Of a stretch of DNA of 64,000 nt, positions 38,632-47,920 are shown in pieces. A model generated the notes under the pieces. The model was not told the DNA's origin. It did no database searches and saw nothing but the letters and a program-made list of their open reading frames with translations. Made by a program: the position numbers and the translations under genes. Within the stretch, counting starts at the first letter, position 1, and each line of letters begins with the position of its first letter. The stretch is from positions 6,017,502 to 6,081,501 of the forward strand of contig NZ_CP070356.1 of the NCBI RefSeq assembly GCF_016919445.1, written 5' to 3'. Source of the DNA: Pseudomonas sp. PDNC002. Its GTDB lineage: Bacteria; Pseudomonadota; Gammaproteobacteria; Pseudomonadales; Pseudomonadaceae.

Positions 38632-39450
38632 TCACTGCACCAGCGGCGACTCCGCTCCGTCGAAGACGAAACCATCGATCCGCGCCTCACCGGCCAGCAC
38701 GCTGATGTACTGGCTGACGGCGCGTTGCAACACCTGGGCACGCAGGTAGCCAGCGATGCGCGGGCGGGCCTCGGCGAAGTCCAGCGGCTCGCCGCCTTCA
38801 CGCTCGATCAGTTCGACCACGTGCAGGCCGTATCGGCTTTCCAGCGGATGGCCGAGCAGGCCGGGTTGCTGTTGCAGCAGGCGTTTCTCGAACTCGGGAA
38901 CGGTCTGTCCCGGTTCGATCCAGCCAAGGTCACCGCCCTCGTCTTTCGACGGGCAATCGGAGAAGCGCATGGCTTTTTCGGCGAAGCGTTCGGGATGTTC
39001 GCGCAGTTCGGCGAGCAGTTCCTCGGCCTGTTCGCGAGCATTGGCGCGGCCTTCCAGATCGTCCGGCGCACAGCCCAGCAGCACATGGCGCAGACGCATG
39101 CGCCAGGGCGAGGTCAGGCGGGTCGGGTTGGCTTCGTACCATTGGCGGCAGCTGGCTTCGTCGGCTTCGGGCACGCCGACCTCACGGTCGATCAGGGCGC
39201 GGATGTTCGCCTCTTCGGCGGCCTCGCCCTCCTCGACCTGCCCCGTCACGCCAAGCTCTGCGGCGCGTTGCACCAGCAGTTGGCGCACCACCAGGGCACG
39301 GCAGGCGGAGTACAGCGCCTCGGCCTGGCTGGCGGCAGGATGGTATTGCAGCTCGCGGGCCAGTTCGTCCTCGGCGATGGCGACGCCGTTGACTTCGATC
39401 TTCGGCAGGTCGACGTGTTCGACCTTGGCTTCGTAGTGGGAGCAACTCAT
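38632..39450 (-). CDS. Parvulin-type peptidyl-prolyl isomerase (NifM-like)
   Basis: Predicted 272 residues, no signal peptide, so cytoplasmic. The N-terminal half is helical; residues ~125-230 form a rotamase domain (RLRHVLLGCAPDDLEG, FSDCPSKDEGGDLGWIEPGQTVPEFE, ESRYGLHVVELIEREGG). In Pseudomonas this gene commonly follows narI. By analogy to NifM, which matures nitrogenase Fe protein, a role in folding a nitrate-reductase subunit is possible, but E. coli lacks an equivalent here. GGAGG precedes the ATG. It is 103 bp after narI, with a single REP in between. Confidence 0.92.
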   Translation of the reverse strand: MSCSHYEAKVEHVDLPKIEVNGVAIAEDELARELQYHPAASQAEALYSACRALVVRQLLVQRAAELGVTGQVEEGEAAEEANIRALIDREVGVPEADEASCRQWYEANPTRLTSPWRMRLRHVLLGCAPDDLEGRANAREQAEELLAELREHPERFAEKAMRFSDCPSKDEGGDLGWIEPGQTVPEFEKRLLQQQPGLLGHPLESRYGLHVVELIEREGGEPLDFAEARPRIAGYLRAQVLQRAVSQYISVLAGEARIDGFVFDGAESPLVQ

Positions 39451-39468
39451 TTCGATTACCTCCAGTAT

Positions 39469-39547
39469 CCCTCTCCCCGACCCTCTCCCTGAAGGGAGAG
39501 GGGGAAGAGCATCAGGTAGGGCGAATAACGCGCGAGCGTTATCCGCC
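39469..39547. repeat. REP cluster: CCCTCTCC-family REP plus a GTAGGGCGAATAACG palindrome
   Basis: CCCTCTCCCTGAAGGGAGAG at 39481-39500 is a perfect REP core. Next to it GCGAATAACGCGCGAGCGTT at 39521-39540 is part of another palindrome of the 'GTAGGGCG...CGCC' type. Both lie between narI and the parvulin gene. Confidence 0.8.
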
Positions 39548-39553
39548 GCTTCA

Positions 39554-40240
39554 TCACACAGTGCGACGCTTGGTGCGGACCACCTGGTAGCGGCGGCCGA
39601 AGTACCACACCGGGGCGCTGACGATGTGCACCAGGCGGGTGAAGGGGAACAGCACGAACAGGGTCAGGCCCAGGGTCACGTGCAGCTTGTAGACCAGCGA
39701 TACCGGCGCGATGGCTTCGGCGGCGGCCAGCGGCTGGAAGGTGACGATGGACTGCGCCCAGTTGGCCAGCATGACCATCACCGAACCATCCAGGTGATGG
39801 GTGGAGGCGACGATGGTGGACAGGCCGAGGATCAGCTGGACGTAGAGCACCAGCAGGATCATCAGGTCCGACGCATTACCCGTGGCGCGTACGCGCTCGT
39901 TGGTCAGGCGGCGCAGGATCAGGCCGGTCAGGCCGATGAAGCAGAGGATGCCGAAGAAGCCACCGGAAACCATTGCCAGCAGTTGCTTCTGCTCGGTGCT
40001 GATCAGGTGCTCATAGACCGCATGCGGGGTCAGCAAGCCAACGAAGTGGCCGGCGAGAATGAACAGCACACCGACGTGGAACAGGTTGCTGTAGACCCGC
40101 ATGCCCTTCTTGCTCAGCATCTGGCTGGAGCCGGCTTTCCAGGTGTATTGCGAGAGGTCGAAGCGCGCCCAGCTGCCGATCAGGCAGATGGCGAGCGCGA
40201 CGTAGGGGTAGATCCCGAACGCTAGAAGATCGAGGGACAT
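39554..40240 (-). CDS. narI: Respiratory nitrate reductase, gamma subunit (cytochrome b)
   Basis: Predicted 228 residues, the diheme b membrane subunit with about five TM helices. Haem-ligand histidines appear in LFHVGVLFILAGHFVGLL near the start and in the C-terminal KLHVTLGLTLFV and TRLVHIVSAPV. It takes electrons from quinol and passes them to NarH. GGAG precedes ATG 40240; the start is only 2 bp after the narJ stop. Confidence 0.95.
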   Translation of the reverse strand: MSLDLLAFGIYPYVALAICLIGSWARFDLSQYTWKAGSSQMLSKKGMRVYSNLFHVGVLFILAGHFVGLLTPHAVYEHLISTEQKQLLAMVSGGFFGILCFIGLTGLILRRLTNERVRATGNASDLMILLVLYVQLILGLSTIVASTHHLDGSVMVMLANWAQSIVTFQPLAAAEAIAPVSLVYKLHVTLGLTLFVLFPFTRLVHIVSAPVWYFGRRYQVVRTKRRTV

Positions 40241-40242
40241 GT

Positions 40243-40995
40243 TCAGACTCCTTCTCTGGCCGCCCGGTACTGCATCTGCGGCACCGGCTGGGCGACCCAC
40301 TGCATGGGTTGTTCGGCGGACGTGGAGACGCGGCGAGCGCTGGTGGACGGGCAACCAACAGCGGGCTCGGTGAAGCTCACCGGGGTTTCTTCCCAGGCCT
40401 TGTCGATGGCCTCCAGGCTGTCGTCGCGCACTTCCTGCTCGCGGTCGCGCTTGAGCGCGCCGAGGTCGGGCTGCTCGCCGGACAGCGCCAGCAGGCTGTG
40501 GAAGACCGCCGCATAGCCGCTGCCGCGTTCTTCGAGGCGCAGGGCGATCAGCGCGAGGATGTGCGCGACTTCGGCCAGGCCGGCGCGGGCCGACTCGGCG
40601 TCCTGCAGGGCGAGGAACTCCAGGTACAGCGGCAGGTAGTCCGGCAGCTCGTTGACGTCGATGACCAGGCCCGCCTGGGTGTAGCGGTCCATCAGGTCGA
40701 CCATCGCCTGGCCACGATCACGGCTTTCGCCGTGCACGTGTTCGAACAGCAGCAGCGAGACCGAGCGACCGCGCTCGAACAGGCCGTCGTAGCGCGCCTG
40801 CACATCGAGGATGTCGCCTTTGCACAGCTCGTTGAGCAGCGCGGCGAGGCCATCGCGCTGCTGTTCCGGCAGGTTGCAGGTGCGGATCAGGGCGTGCAGG
40901 GCCAGGCTTTCCTCGCGCAGTTCAACGCGCGGGTAGTCCAGCATCAGCGCGCTGAGCTTGAGCAGTTGGCTGTGACTTTCCATTGAGATGGCCAT
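40243..40995 (-). CDS. narJ: Nitrate reductase molybdenum cofactor assembly chaperone
   Basis: Predicted 250 residues. NarJ binds apo-NarG and controls cofactor insertion; it is not part of the final complex. The TorD-like helical body is visible (LSALMLDYPRVELREES, SLLLFEHVHGESRDRGQAMVDLM, LPLYLEFLALQD). I place the start at ATG 40995 with AGGAG 8 nt before it; the GTG at 41004 sits right against the ribosome-binding site. The narH stop overlaps this region. Confidence 0.95.
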   Translation of the reverse strand: MAISMESHSQLLKLSALMLDYPRVELREESLALHALIRTCNLPEQQRDGLAALLNELCKGDILDVQARYDGLFERGRSVSLLLFEHVHGESRDRGQAMVDLMDRYTQAGLVIDVNELPDYLPLYLEFLALQDAESARAGLAEVAHILALIALRLEERGSGYAAVFHSLLALSGEQPDLGALKRDREQEVRDDSLEAIDKAWEETPVSFTEPAVGCPSTSARRVSTSAEQPMQWVAQPVPQMQYRAAREGV

Positions 40996-41000
40996 AGTCG

Positions 41001-42536
41001 TCACTCCTGTATCTGCACGGTCTGGATGACGTTGCGCTTGTCCACGGCCTTACCGCCGAACAGGTTCACCCCGGAGTTGCTGGAGCAACCGTTACCGAAG
41101 CTGAAGCCGCAACCCGAACGCTCGGCGAAGGCATCCGACAGGGCCTCTTCGCGATGGGCAGTCGGGATGACGAAACGGTCTTCGTAGTTGGCGATGGCCA
41201 GGTAGCGGTACATCTCTTCCACCTGGTTCACGGTCAGGCCGACTTTCTTCAGCACTTCCAGGTCCTGCTTGCCTTCGACGTGCTCGGCACGCTTGTAGGC
41301 GCGCATGGCCAGCAGGCGCTTGAGGGCCAGCAGCACCGGGGCGGTGTCGCCAGCAGTCAGCAGGTTGGCCAGGTACTGCACGGGGATGCGCAGGGACTCG
41401 ACGTCCGGGATCACCCCGTCGCTGCCGATGTGGCCTTCGGAAGCGGCATTCTGGATCGGCGACAGCGGCGGCACGTACCACACCATCGGCAGCGTGCGGT
41501 ATTCCGGGTGCAGCGGCAGGGCCAGCTTCCAGTCCATCGCCAGCTTGTACACCGGCGACTTCTGCGCGGATTCGATGACGCTGTCCGGTACGCCGTCCTT
41601 GCGGGCCTGCTCGATCACTTTCGGGTCGAACGGATCGAGGAAGATTTCCAGCTGCTTCTGGTACAGCTCGCGCTCGTTCTCGCAGGTGGCCACTTCGTGG
41701 ATGCGATCGGCGTCATACAGCAGCACGCCGAGGTAGCGGATGCGGCCCACGCAGGTTTCCGAGCAGACGGTCGGCTGGCCGGCCTCGATGCGCGGGTAGC
41801 AGAAGATGCACTTCTCGGATTTGCCGCTCTTCCAGTTGAAGTAGATCTTCTTGTACGGGCAGCCGCTGATGCACATGCGCCAGCCGCGGCACTTGTCCTG
41901 GTCGATCAGGACGATGCCGTCCTCCTCGCGCTTGTAGATCGCACCGCTCGGGCACGACGCCACGCACGCCGGGTTCAGGCAGTGCTCGCACAGGCGCGGC
42001 AGGTACATCATGAAGGTGTTTTCGTACTCGCCGTAGATGTCCGCCTGGATCTGGTCGAAGTTCTTGTCCTTGCGGCGCTTGGCGAACTCGGTGCCGAGGA
42101 TCTCCTCCCAGTTGGGGCCCCATTCGATCTTCTGCATGCGCTGGCCGGACACCAGCGAGCGCGGGCGGGCGACCGGCTGGTGCTGGGCCTTGGGTGCGGT
42201 GTGCAGGTGCTGGTAGTCGAAGTCGAAGGGCTCGTAGTAATCATCGATTTCCGGCAGGTCCGGGTTGGCGAAGATGTTCGCCAGCACGCGGAACTTGCCA
42301 CCGATGCGCGGGACGATGGAGCCGTCGGCGTTACGCTTCCAGCCGCCCTTCCACTTTTCCTGGTTCTCCCATTCCTTCGGGTAACCGATGCCGGGCTTGG
42401 TTTCGACGTTGTTGAACCAGGTGTACTCGACGCCTTCGCGGCTGGTCCAGACGTTCTTGCAGGTGATGGAGCAGGTGTGGCAACCGATGCATTTGTCGAG
42501 GTTCAGCACCATGCCGACTTGCGAACGAATTTTCAT
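41001..42536 (-). CDS. narH: Respiratory nitrate reductase, beta subunit (Fe-S protein)
   Basis: Predicted 511 residues. It carries four iron-sulfur clusters: CIGCHTCSITCKNVW near the N-terminus, then CEHCLNPACVASCPSG, CRGWRMCISGCPYKK, where a Trp replaces a Cys (typical of the 3Fe-4S cluster), and CIFCYP/CSETCVGR. It transfers electrons from NarI haems to NarG. Start 42536 matches the family N-terminus MKIRSQVGMVL. It lies 11 bp after narG. Confidence 0.97.
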   Translation of the reverse strand: MKIRSQVGMVLNLDKCIGCHTCSITCKNVWTSREGVEYTWFNNVETKPGIGYPKEWENQEKWKGGWKRNADGSIVPRIGGKFRVLANIFANPDLPEIDDYYEPFDFDYQHLHTAPKAQHQPVARPRSLVSGQRMQKIEWGPNWEEILGTEFAKRRKDKNFDQIQADIYGEYENTFMMYLPRLCEHCLNPACVASCPSGAIYKREEDGIVLIDQDKCRGWRMCISGCPYKKIYFNWKSGKSEKCIFCYPRIEAGQPTVCSETCVGRIRYLGVLLYDADRIHEVATCENERELYQKQLEIFLDPFDPKVIEQARKDGVPDSVIESAQKSPVYKLAMDWKLALPLHPEYRTLPMVWYVPPLSPIQNAASEGHIGSDGVIPDVESLRIPVQYLANLLTAGDTAPVLLALKRLLAMRAYKRAEHVEGKQDLEVLKKVGLTVNQVEEMYRYLAIANYEDRFVIPTAHREEALSDAFAERSGCGFSFGNGCSSNSGVNLFGGKAVDKRNVIQTVQIQE

Positions 42537-42547
42537 GGCAGTAATCC

Positions 42548-45500
42548 TCAAATGTCCTGGGGCAGCGGTTGCGGCAGGGCGTCACCGCCCAGCCCGCCCT
42601 GCTCCGGCTCGTCGAGCCAGTCGACCTTGTTCATCTTGCGCACCACGACGAATTCGTCGCGGTTGCAACCGACCGTGCCGTAGTAGTTGAAGCCCCAGGC
42701 CTGTTGGGCATAACCGCCGATCATGTGGGTGGGCTTGAGGACCACGCGGGTCACCGAGTTGTGGTGGCCGCCGCGGGTCTTAGTGGTCTCGCTGCCCGGC
42801 AGGTTCACGATGCGTTCCTGGGCGTGGTACATCATCACCATGCCGTCCTTCACGCGCTGGCTGACCACCGCGCGGCAGGTCGCGGCGCCGTTGGCGTTGA
42901 AGACCTCGACCCAGTCGTTGTCCTCGATGCCGGCGCGCTTGGCGTCGTTCTCGCTCATCCAGATGATCGGGCCACCGCGCGACAGGGTGAGCATCAGCAG
43001 GTTGTCGCTGTAGGTGGAGTGGATGCCCCACTTCTGGTGCGGGGTGATCCAGTTCAGGGTGATCTCGGTGTTGCCGTTGGGCTTCTTGTTGAACAGCTTG
43101 TCAGTGCTGCGGGTGTTGACCGGCGGCCGGTAGCTGACGAAGCCCTCGCCGAAGGCCTGCATCCAGGGGTGATCCTGGTAGAACTGCTGGCGGCCGGTGA
43201 TGGTGCGCCACGGGATCATCTCGTGGACGTTGGTGTAGCAGGCGTTGTAGCTCACGTGCTCATCTTCCAGGCCCGACCAGGTGGGGCTGGAGATGATCTT
43301 GCGCGGCTGCGCCTGGACGTCGCGGAAGCGGATCTTCTCTTCTTCCTTGGGCAGCGCCAGGTGGGTGTGGTCGCGGCCGGTGAACTTCGACAGCGCTTCC
43401 CAGGCCTTCACGGCCACCTGGCCGTTGGTTTCCGGCGCCAGGGCGAGGATCACCTCGGCGGCGTCGATGGCGCTTTCGATGCGCGGGCGGCCTTCGCTGA
43501 TGCCGGTTTCGGTGACCTTGTGGTTCAGCTCGCCGAGCAGCTTGATTTCCTTCTCGGTGTTCCAGCCGATGCCCTTGCCGCCGTTGCCCAGCTTGTCCAG
43601 CAGCGGGCCGAGGGAGGTGAACTTCTTGTAGGTGTTCGGATAGTCACGCTCGACCACGTGCAGGGTCGGCATGGTGCGGCCGGGAACCGGTTCGCACTCG
43701 TCCTTCTTCCAGTCGCTGCCGCCGAAGGGCTGCGCGAGTTCGTTGGCGGTGTCGTGCAGCAGCGGCACGGTGACCAGGTCCTTCTCCACGCCCAGGTGGC
43801 CGACGGAGACTTCCGAGAACTTCTTGGCGATGGCCTTGTAGATTTCCCAGTCGCTCTTGGCTTCCCACGCCGGATCGGTGGCGGCCGACAGCGGGTGGAT
43901 GAAGGGGTGCATGTCGGAGGTGTTGAGATCGTCCTTCTCGTACCAGGTGGCGGTCGGCAGAACGATGTCCGAGTACATGCAGGTGGAGGACATGCGGAAG
44001 TCCAGGGTGGTGACCAGGTCCAGCTTGCCTTCGGCGCCTTCATCGACCCAGTCCACTTCGCCCGGGCAGGGGCCGCCGGCCTTGCCGAGGTCGTCGTTCA
44101 TCACGCCGTTCTTCGCGCCCAGCAGGTACTTGAGCATGTACTCGTGGCCCTTGCCCGAGGAACCGAGCAGGTTGGAGCGCCAGATGAACATGTTGCGCGG
44201 GAAGTTCTGCGGATCATCCGGCTGCTCGCTGGCAACACGCAGGTTGCCGGCCTTGAGTTCGCGCACCACGTAATCCTGCACCGGGATGCCAGCGCGCTCG
44301 GCGTCGGCGGCAATGTGCAGCGGGTTGCGGTTGAGCTGCGGGGCGGATGGCAGCCAGCCCATGCGCTCGGCGCGGATGTTGTAGTCCAGCGCGTGCTCGG
44401 GGAACTGCTTGGTATCGGCCAGCGGCGAGAGGACTTCGTGCATCGAGATCTTCTCGTGGCGCCACTGCGAACTGTGCAGGTAGAAGAAGCTGGTGCCGTT
44501 CATCTGCCGTGGCGGGCGGCTCCAGTCGGTGCCGAACGCAAGAGGGACCCAGCCGGTCTGCGGGCGGAGTTTTTCCTGGCCCACGTAGTGCGCCCAGCCA
44601 CCGCCGCTCTGGCCGATGCAGCCGCACATCATCAGCATGTTGATGACCGCGCGGTAGTTCATGTCCATGTGGTACCAGTGGTTCATCGCGGCGCCGATGA
44701 TGACCATGGCCTTGCCGTGGGTCTTGTCGGCGCTGTCGGCGAACTCGCGGGCCACCTGGATGGCACGGGCAGCCGGTACGCCGGTGATGCGCGCCTGCCA
44801 GGCCGGGGTGTAGGGCACGTCGGCGTCGGTGTAGGAGGCGGCGACGTTGCGGCCACCCAGGCCACGGTCGACGCTGTAGTTGGCCATCTGCAGGTCGTAC
44901 ACGGTGGCGACGCGCAGGGTCTGGCCGTCGGCACCGGTGAACTCGCGGAAGGGTACGCGGCGCACCAGCACCTCGTCGTTGTCCACGCCCTTGAAGTGCG
45001 GGTGTTCCTGCCCGGCGAAGTACGGGAAGCCGACGTCGCAGGCGTTTTCCGGGCCATCGATCAGGCTCAGCGCCAGGCGTGTTTCACGTTGCGCGCCGCC
45101 CTCTTTCTCCTCGATGTTCCACTTGCCCGACTCGCCCCAGCGGTAGCCGATAGCGCCGGTGGGCGAGACCAGTTCGCCGCTGATTTCGTCGAGGCCGATG
45201 GTCTTCCACTCGGGGTTGTTGTCCTGGCCGAGGTTGCCGGCGAGGTCCGCCGCGCGCAGGTAGCGGGTCGGCTTGAGTACGCCTTCGGTGTGCGGTTCGA
45301 GCAGCACCAGCATCGGCATGTCGGTGTACTGACGGCAGTAGTCGACGAAGTAGGCGCTGGGTTTCTCGAGGTGGAATTCCTTGAGGATGACGTGACCAAA
45401 AGCCATGCCCAGTGCGGCGTCGGTGCCCTGCTTGGGGTTGAGCCAGAGGTCGGTGAGCTTGGCCACTTCGGAGTAGTCCGGGGTGACGGCCACGGTCTTG

Positions 45501-46327
45501 GTGCCCTTGTAGCGGACTTCGGTGAAGAAGTGTGCGTCGGGGGTACGGGTCTGCGGGACGTTGGAGCCCCAGGCGATGATGTAGCTGGAGTTGTACCAGT
45601 CGGCCGATTCCGGCACGTCGGTCTGCTCGCCCCAGATCTGCGGGCTGGCAGGCGGCAGGTCGCAGTACCAGTCGTAGAAGCTCAGGCATACGCCGCCGAT
45701 CAGCGACAGGTAACGGGCGCCAGCGGCGTAGCTGACCATGGACATGGCCGGGATCGGCGAGAAGCCGATGACGCGGTCCGGGCCGTAGGTCTTCGCGGTG
45801 TAGACGTTGGCGGCGGCGATGATCTCGGTGACTTCGCTCCAGCTCGAACGGATGAAGCCGCCCAGGCCGCGCTCGCTCTTGTAGCTCTTGGCCTTGGCGG
45901 AGTCCTCGACGATGCTGGCCCAGGCGTCCACCGGGTCGTTGTGGGCGGCGCGGGCTTCACGCCAGAGTTTGAGCAGCGGCTTGCGCACCTTGGGGTATTT
46001 CAGGCGGTTGGCGCTGTACATGTACCAGGAGTAGCTGGCGCCACGGGGGCAGCCGCGCGGCTCGTGGTTGGGCAGGTCCGGGCGGGTGCGCGGGTAATCG
46101 GTCTGCTGGGTTTCCCAGGTGATCAGGCCGTTCTTCACGTAGATCTTCCAGGAGCACGAGCCGGTGCAGTTCACCCCGTGGGTAGAACGAACGATCTTGT
46201 CGTGCTGCCAGCGCTGCCGGTAGCTGTTTTCCCAGGCACGGCTTTCGTTGGAGACTTCGCCGTGACCATCGGCGAATTCACCCTGCTTCTTCTTGAAGAA
46301 CTGCAGGCGGTCGAGCAGGTAACTCAT
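42548..46327 (-). CDS. narG: Respiratory nitrate reductase, alpha subunit (molybdopterin)
   Basis: Predicted 1259 residues. The catalytic subunit reduces nitrate to nitrite on the cytoplasmic face. The N-terminal FS0 cluster is STHGVNCTGSCSWKIYV with the third Cys in EPRGCPRG; the His ligand is the membrane-bound Nar type. WYNSSYIIAWGSNVPQTRTP includes the Asp/Asn region near the molybdenum ligand. No Tat signal, as expected for NarG. AGGAG lies 6 nt before ATG 46327, which corrects the longer open frame. It is preceded by narK2 with a 174-bp repeat-bearing gap. Confidence 0.98.
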   Translation of the reverse strand: MSYLLDRLQFFKKKQGEFADGHGEVSNESRAWENSYRQRWQHDKIVRSTHGVNCTGSCSWKIYVKNGLITWETQQTDYPRTRPDLPNHEPRGCPRGASYSWYMYSANRLKYPKVRKPLLKLWREARAAHNDPVDAWASIVEDSAKAKSYKSERGLGGFIRSSWSEVTEIIAAANVYTAKTYGPDRVIGFSPIPAMSMVSYAAGARYLSLIGGVCLSFYDWYCDLPPASPQIWGEQTDVPESADWYNSSYIIAWGSNVPQTRTPDAHFFTEVRYKGTKTVAVTPDYSEVAKLTDLWLNPKQGTDAALGMAFGHVILKEFHLEKPSAYFVDYCRQYTDMPMLVLLEPHTEGVLKPTRYLRAADLAGNLGQDNNPEWKTIGLDEISGELVSPTGAIGYRWGESGKWNIEEKEGGAQRETRLALSLIDGPENACDVGFPYFAGQEHPHFKGVDNDEVLVRRVPFREFTGADGQTLRVATVYDLQMANYSVDRGLGGRNVAASYTDADVPYTPAWQARITGVPAARAIQVAREFADSADKTHGKAMVIIGAAMNHWYHMDMNYRAVINMLMMCGCIGQSGGGWAHYVGQEKLRPQTGWVPLAFGTDWSRPPRQMNGTSFFYLHSSQWRHEKISMHEVLSPLADTKQFPEHALDYNIRAERMGWLPSAPQLNRNPLHIAADAERAGIPVQDYVVRELKAGNLRVASEQPDDPQNFPRNMFIWRSNLLGSSGKGHEYMLKYLLGAKNGVMNDDLGKAGGPCPGEVDWVDEGAEGKLDLVTTLDFRMSSTCMYSDIVLPTATWYEKDDLNTSDMHPFIHPLSAATDPAWEAKSDWEIYKAIAKKFSEVSVGHLGVEKDLVTVPLLHDTANELAQPFGGSDWKKDECEPVPGRTMPTLHVVERDYPNTYKKFTSLGPLLDKLGNGGKGIGWNTEKEIKLLGELNHKVTETGISEGRPRIESAIDAAEVILALAPETNGQVAVKAWEALSKFTGRDHTHLALPKEEEKIRFRDVQAQPRKIISSPTWSGLEDEHVSYNACYTNVHEMIPWRTITGRQQFYQDHPWMQAFGEGFVSYRPPVNTRSTDKLFNKKPNGNTEITLNWITPHQKWGIHSTYSDNLLMLTLSRGGPIIWMSENDAKRAGIEDNDWVEVFNANGAATCRAVVSQRVKDGMVMMYHAQERIVNLPGSETTKTRGGHHNSVTRVVLKPTHMIGGYAQQAWGFNYYGTVGCNRDEFVVVRKMNKVDWLDEPEQGGLGGDALPQPLPQDI

Positions 46328-46392
46328 CTGTATCTCCTCACCCGGTCTGCGCCGGGCGTTCAAGCTCAAATCAGGTCATTCGGGCGGCTTGC

Positions 46393-46494
46393 GGCGGATG
46401 GATGGAGCTCATCCGCCCTACGCCTCGGTACATTTCGTAAGGTGCTGTTCGTAGGGCGCTGTTCGTACGGGCATGGCGCGCAGCGTTATCCGCC
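46393..46494. repeat. GTAGGGCGGAT-type palindromes between narK2 and narG
   Basis: GGCGGATGGATGGAGCTCAT followed by CCGCC gives a hairpin at 46393-46417. A second half-copy, GTAGGGCG (46451) with TTATCCGCC (46486-46494), lies further on. These may separate expression of narK from narG. Confidence 0.65.
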
Positions 46495-46501
46495 GAAGGG
46501 G

Positions 46502-47908
46502 TCAACAAGGGCTCTCGGCTCCCTTGCGCGCGTACCACCACCAGGTGGCGACGATGCAGGTCAGGTAGTAGGCGACGAAGACGTAGAGGGCGCCCTCGGC
46601 GCTGCCGGTCATGGCCAGGGAGGTGCCGAACGCCTTGGGAATGAAGAAGCCGCCGAAGGCGCCGATGGCGGCGGAGAAGCCGATCACCGCGGCCGATTCC
46701 ATGCTCGCGCCCTTGGCGGCCTGGGCCTCGGTGAAGCCGCCTTGCTTCAGGCGCGCGGCCCACTCGTTGCGGAAGATCACCGGGATCATGCGGAAGGTGC
46801 TGCCGTTGCCGATGCCGGCAAAGAAGAACAGCGCGATGAAGGAGCCGAGGAAGCCGAAGAAGCTGCCTGCACCGTTGGCGCCGGGCAGGAAGCTGATCAC
46901 CGCGAACACACCGGCGATCATTGCCGCGTAGTTCCACAGGGTGATGCGCGCACCGCCAAACTTGTCCGCCAGCCAGCCGCCCAGCGGCCGGCTCAGGGCG
47001 CCTACCAGCGGGCCGAGAAAGGCGTACTGCAGCGGGTTGATATCCGGGAACTGGGTCTTGCTGAGCATGGCGAAGCCGGCGGAGAAGCCGATGAACGAGC
47101 CGAAGGTGGCCACGTACAGCCAGCACATCAGCCAGTTGTGCTTGCGCTTGAAGATCACCGACTGATCGCGGAACGAGGCCTTGGCATCGGCGATGTCGTT
47201 CATGCCGAACCACGCGGCGACGGAGACCACGGCGATGAAGGGCACCCAGATCCAGCCGGCGTTCTGCAGCCACAGGCGGCTGCCATCGGAGAGGGTTTCC
47301 GGTTCGCCACCGAAGGCACCGAACAGGCCGCCGGCCACGGCCAGCGGCACGGCGAACTGCATCACCGACACGCCGAGATTGCCCAGGCCGGCGTTCAGGC
47401 CCAGGGCGGTGCCCTGCTGGTTCTTCGGATAGAAGAAGCTGATGTTGGACATGCTGGAGGCGAAGTTGCCGCCGCCGAAGCCGCACAGCAGCGCGATGGT
47501 CGCAAACACCCAGTAAGGCGTGGTCGGGTCCTGCACGGCGAAGCCCAGCCAGAGGCAGGGGATCAGCAGCGAGGCGGTGGACAGCGCGGTCCAGCGGCGG
47601 CCGCCGAATATCGGCACCATGAAGGAGTAGAAGATGCGCAGCGTGGCGCCGGAGATCGACGGCAGCGCGGCCAGCAGGAACAGCTGGTCGTTGCTGAATC
47701 TGAAGCCGGCGGCGTTCAGGCGCACGGTGACGGTGCTCCAGATCATCCACACGGCGAAGGCGAGCAGCAGTGCGGGAATCGAGATCCACAGGTTGCGCGC
47801 GGCGATGCGCTTGCCGCTCTGCGCCCAGAACTCGGGGTCCTCGGGGCGCCAGTCGACCAGCAGCGGGCCTCTGGCGGCTTTGAGTTGGGGATTGGCGATC
47901 ATGCCCAT
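46502..47908 (-). CDS. narK2: Nitrate/nitrite transporter NarK2
   Basis: Predicted 468 residues with about 12 TM helices of the major facilitator nitrate-nitrite porter family. The nitrate signature glycines are seen in GFGGGNFASSMSNISFFYP and a second GIGNGSTFRMIPVIF. The N-terminal cytoplasmic segment (VDWRPEDPEFWAQSGKRIAAR) is typical of NarK2-type nitrate/nitrite antiporters. It lies 12 bp after narK1. GAGG precedes the ATG 10 nt away. Confidence 0.94.
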   Translation of the reverse strand: MGMIANPQLKAARGPLLVDWRPEDPEFWAQSGKRIAARNLWISIPALLLAFAVWMIWSTVTVRLNAAGFRFSNDQLFLLAALPSISGATLRIFYSFMVPIFGGRRWTALSTASLLIPCLWLGFAVQDPTTPYWVFATIALLCGFGGGNFASSMSNISFFYPKNQQGTALGLNAGLGNLGVSVMQFAVPLAVAGGLFGAFGGEPETLSDGSRLWLQNAGWIWVPFIAVVSVAAWFGMNDIADAKASFRDQSVIFKRKHNWLMCWLYVATFGSFIGFSAGFAMLSKTQFPDINPLQYAFLGPLVGALSRPLGGWLADKFGGARITLWNYAAMIAGVFAVISFLPGANGAGSFFGFLGSFIALFFFAGIGNGSTFRMIPVIFRNEWAARLKQGGFTEAQAAKGASMESAAVIGFSAAIGAFGGFFIPKAFGTSLAMTGSAEGALYVFVAYYLTCIVATWWWYARKGAESPC

Positions 47909-47920
47909 GACGGCATTACC

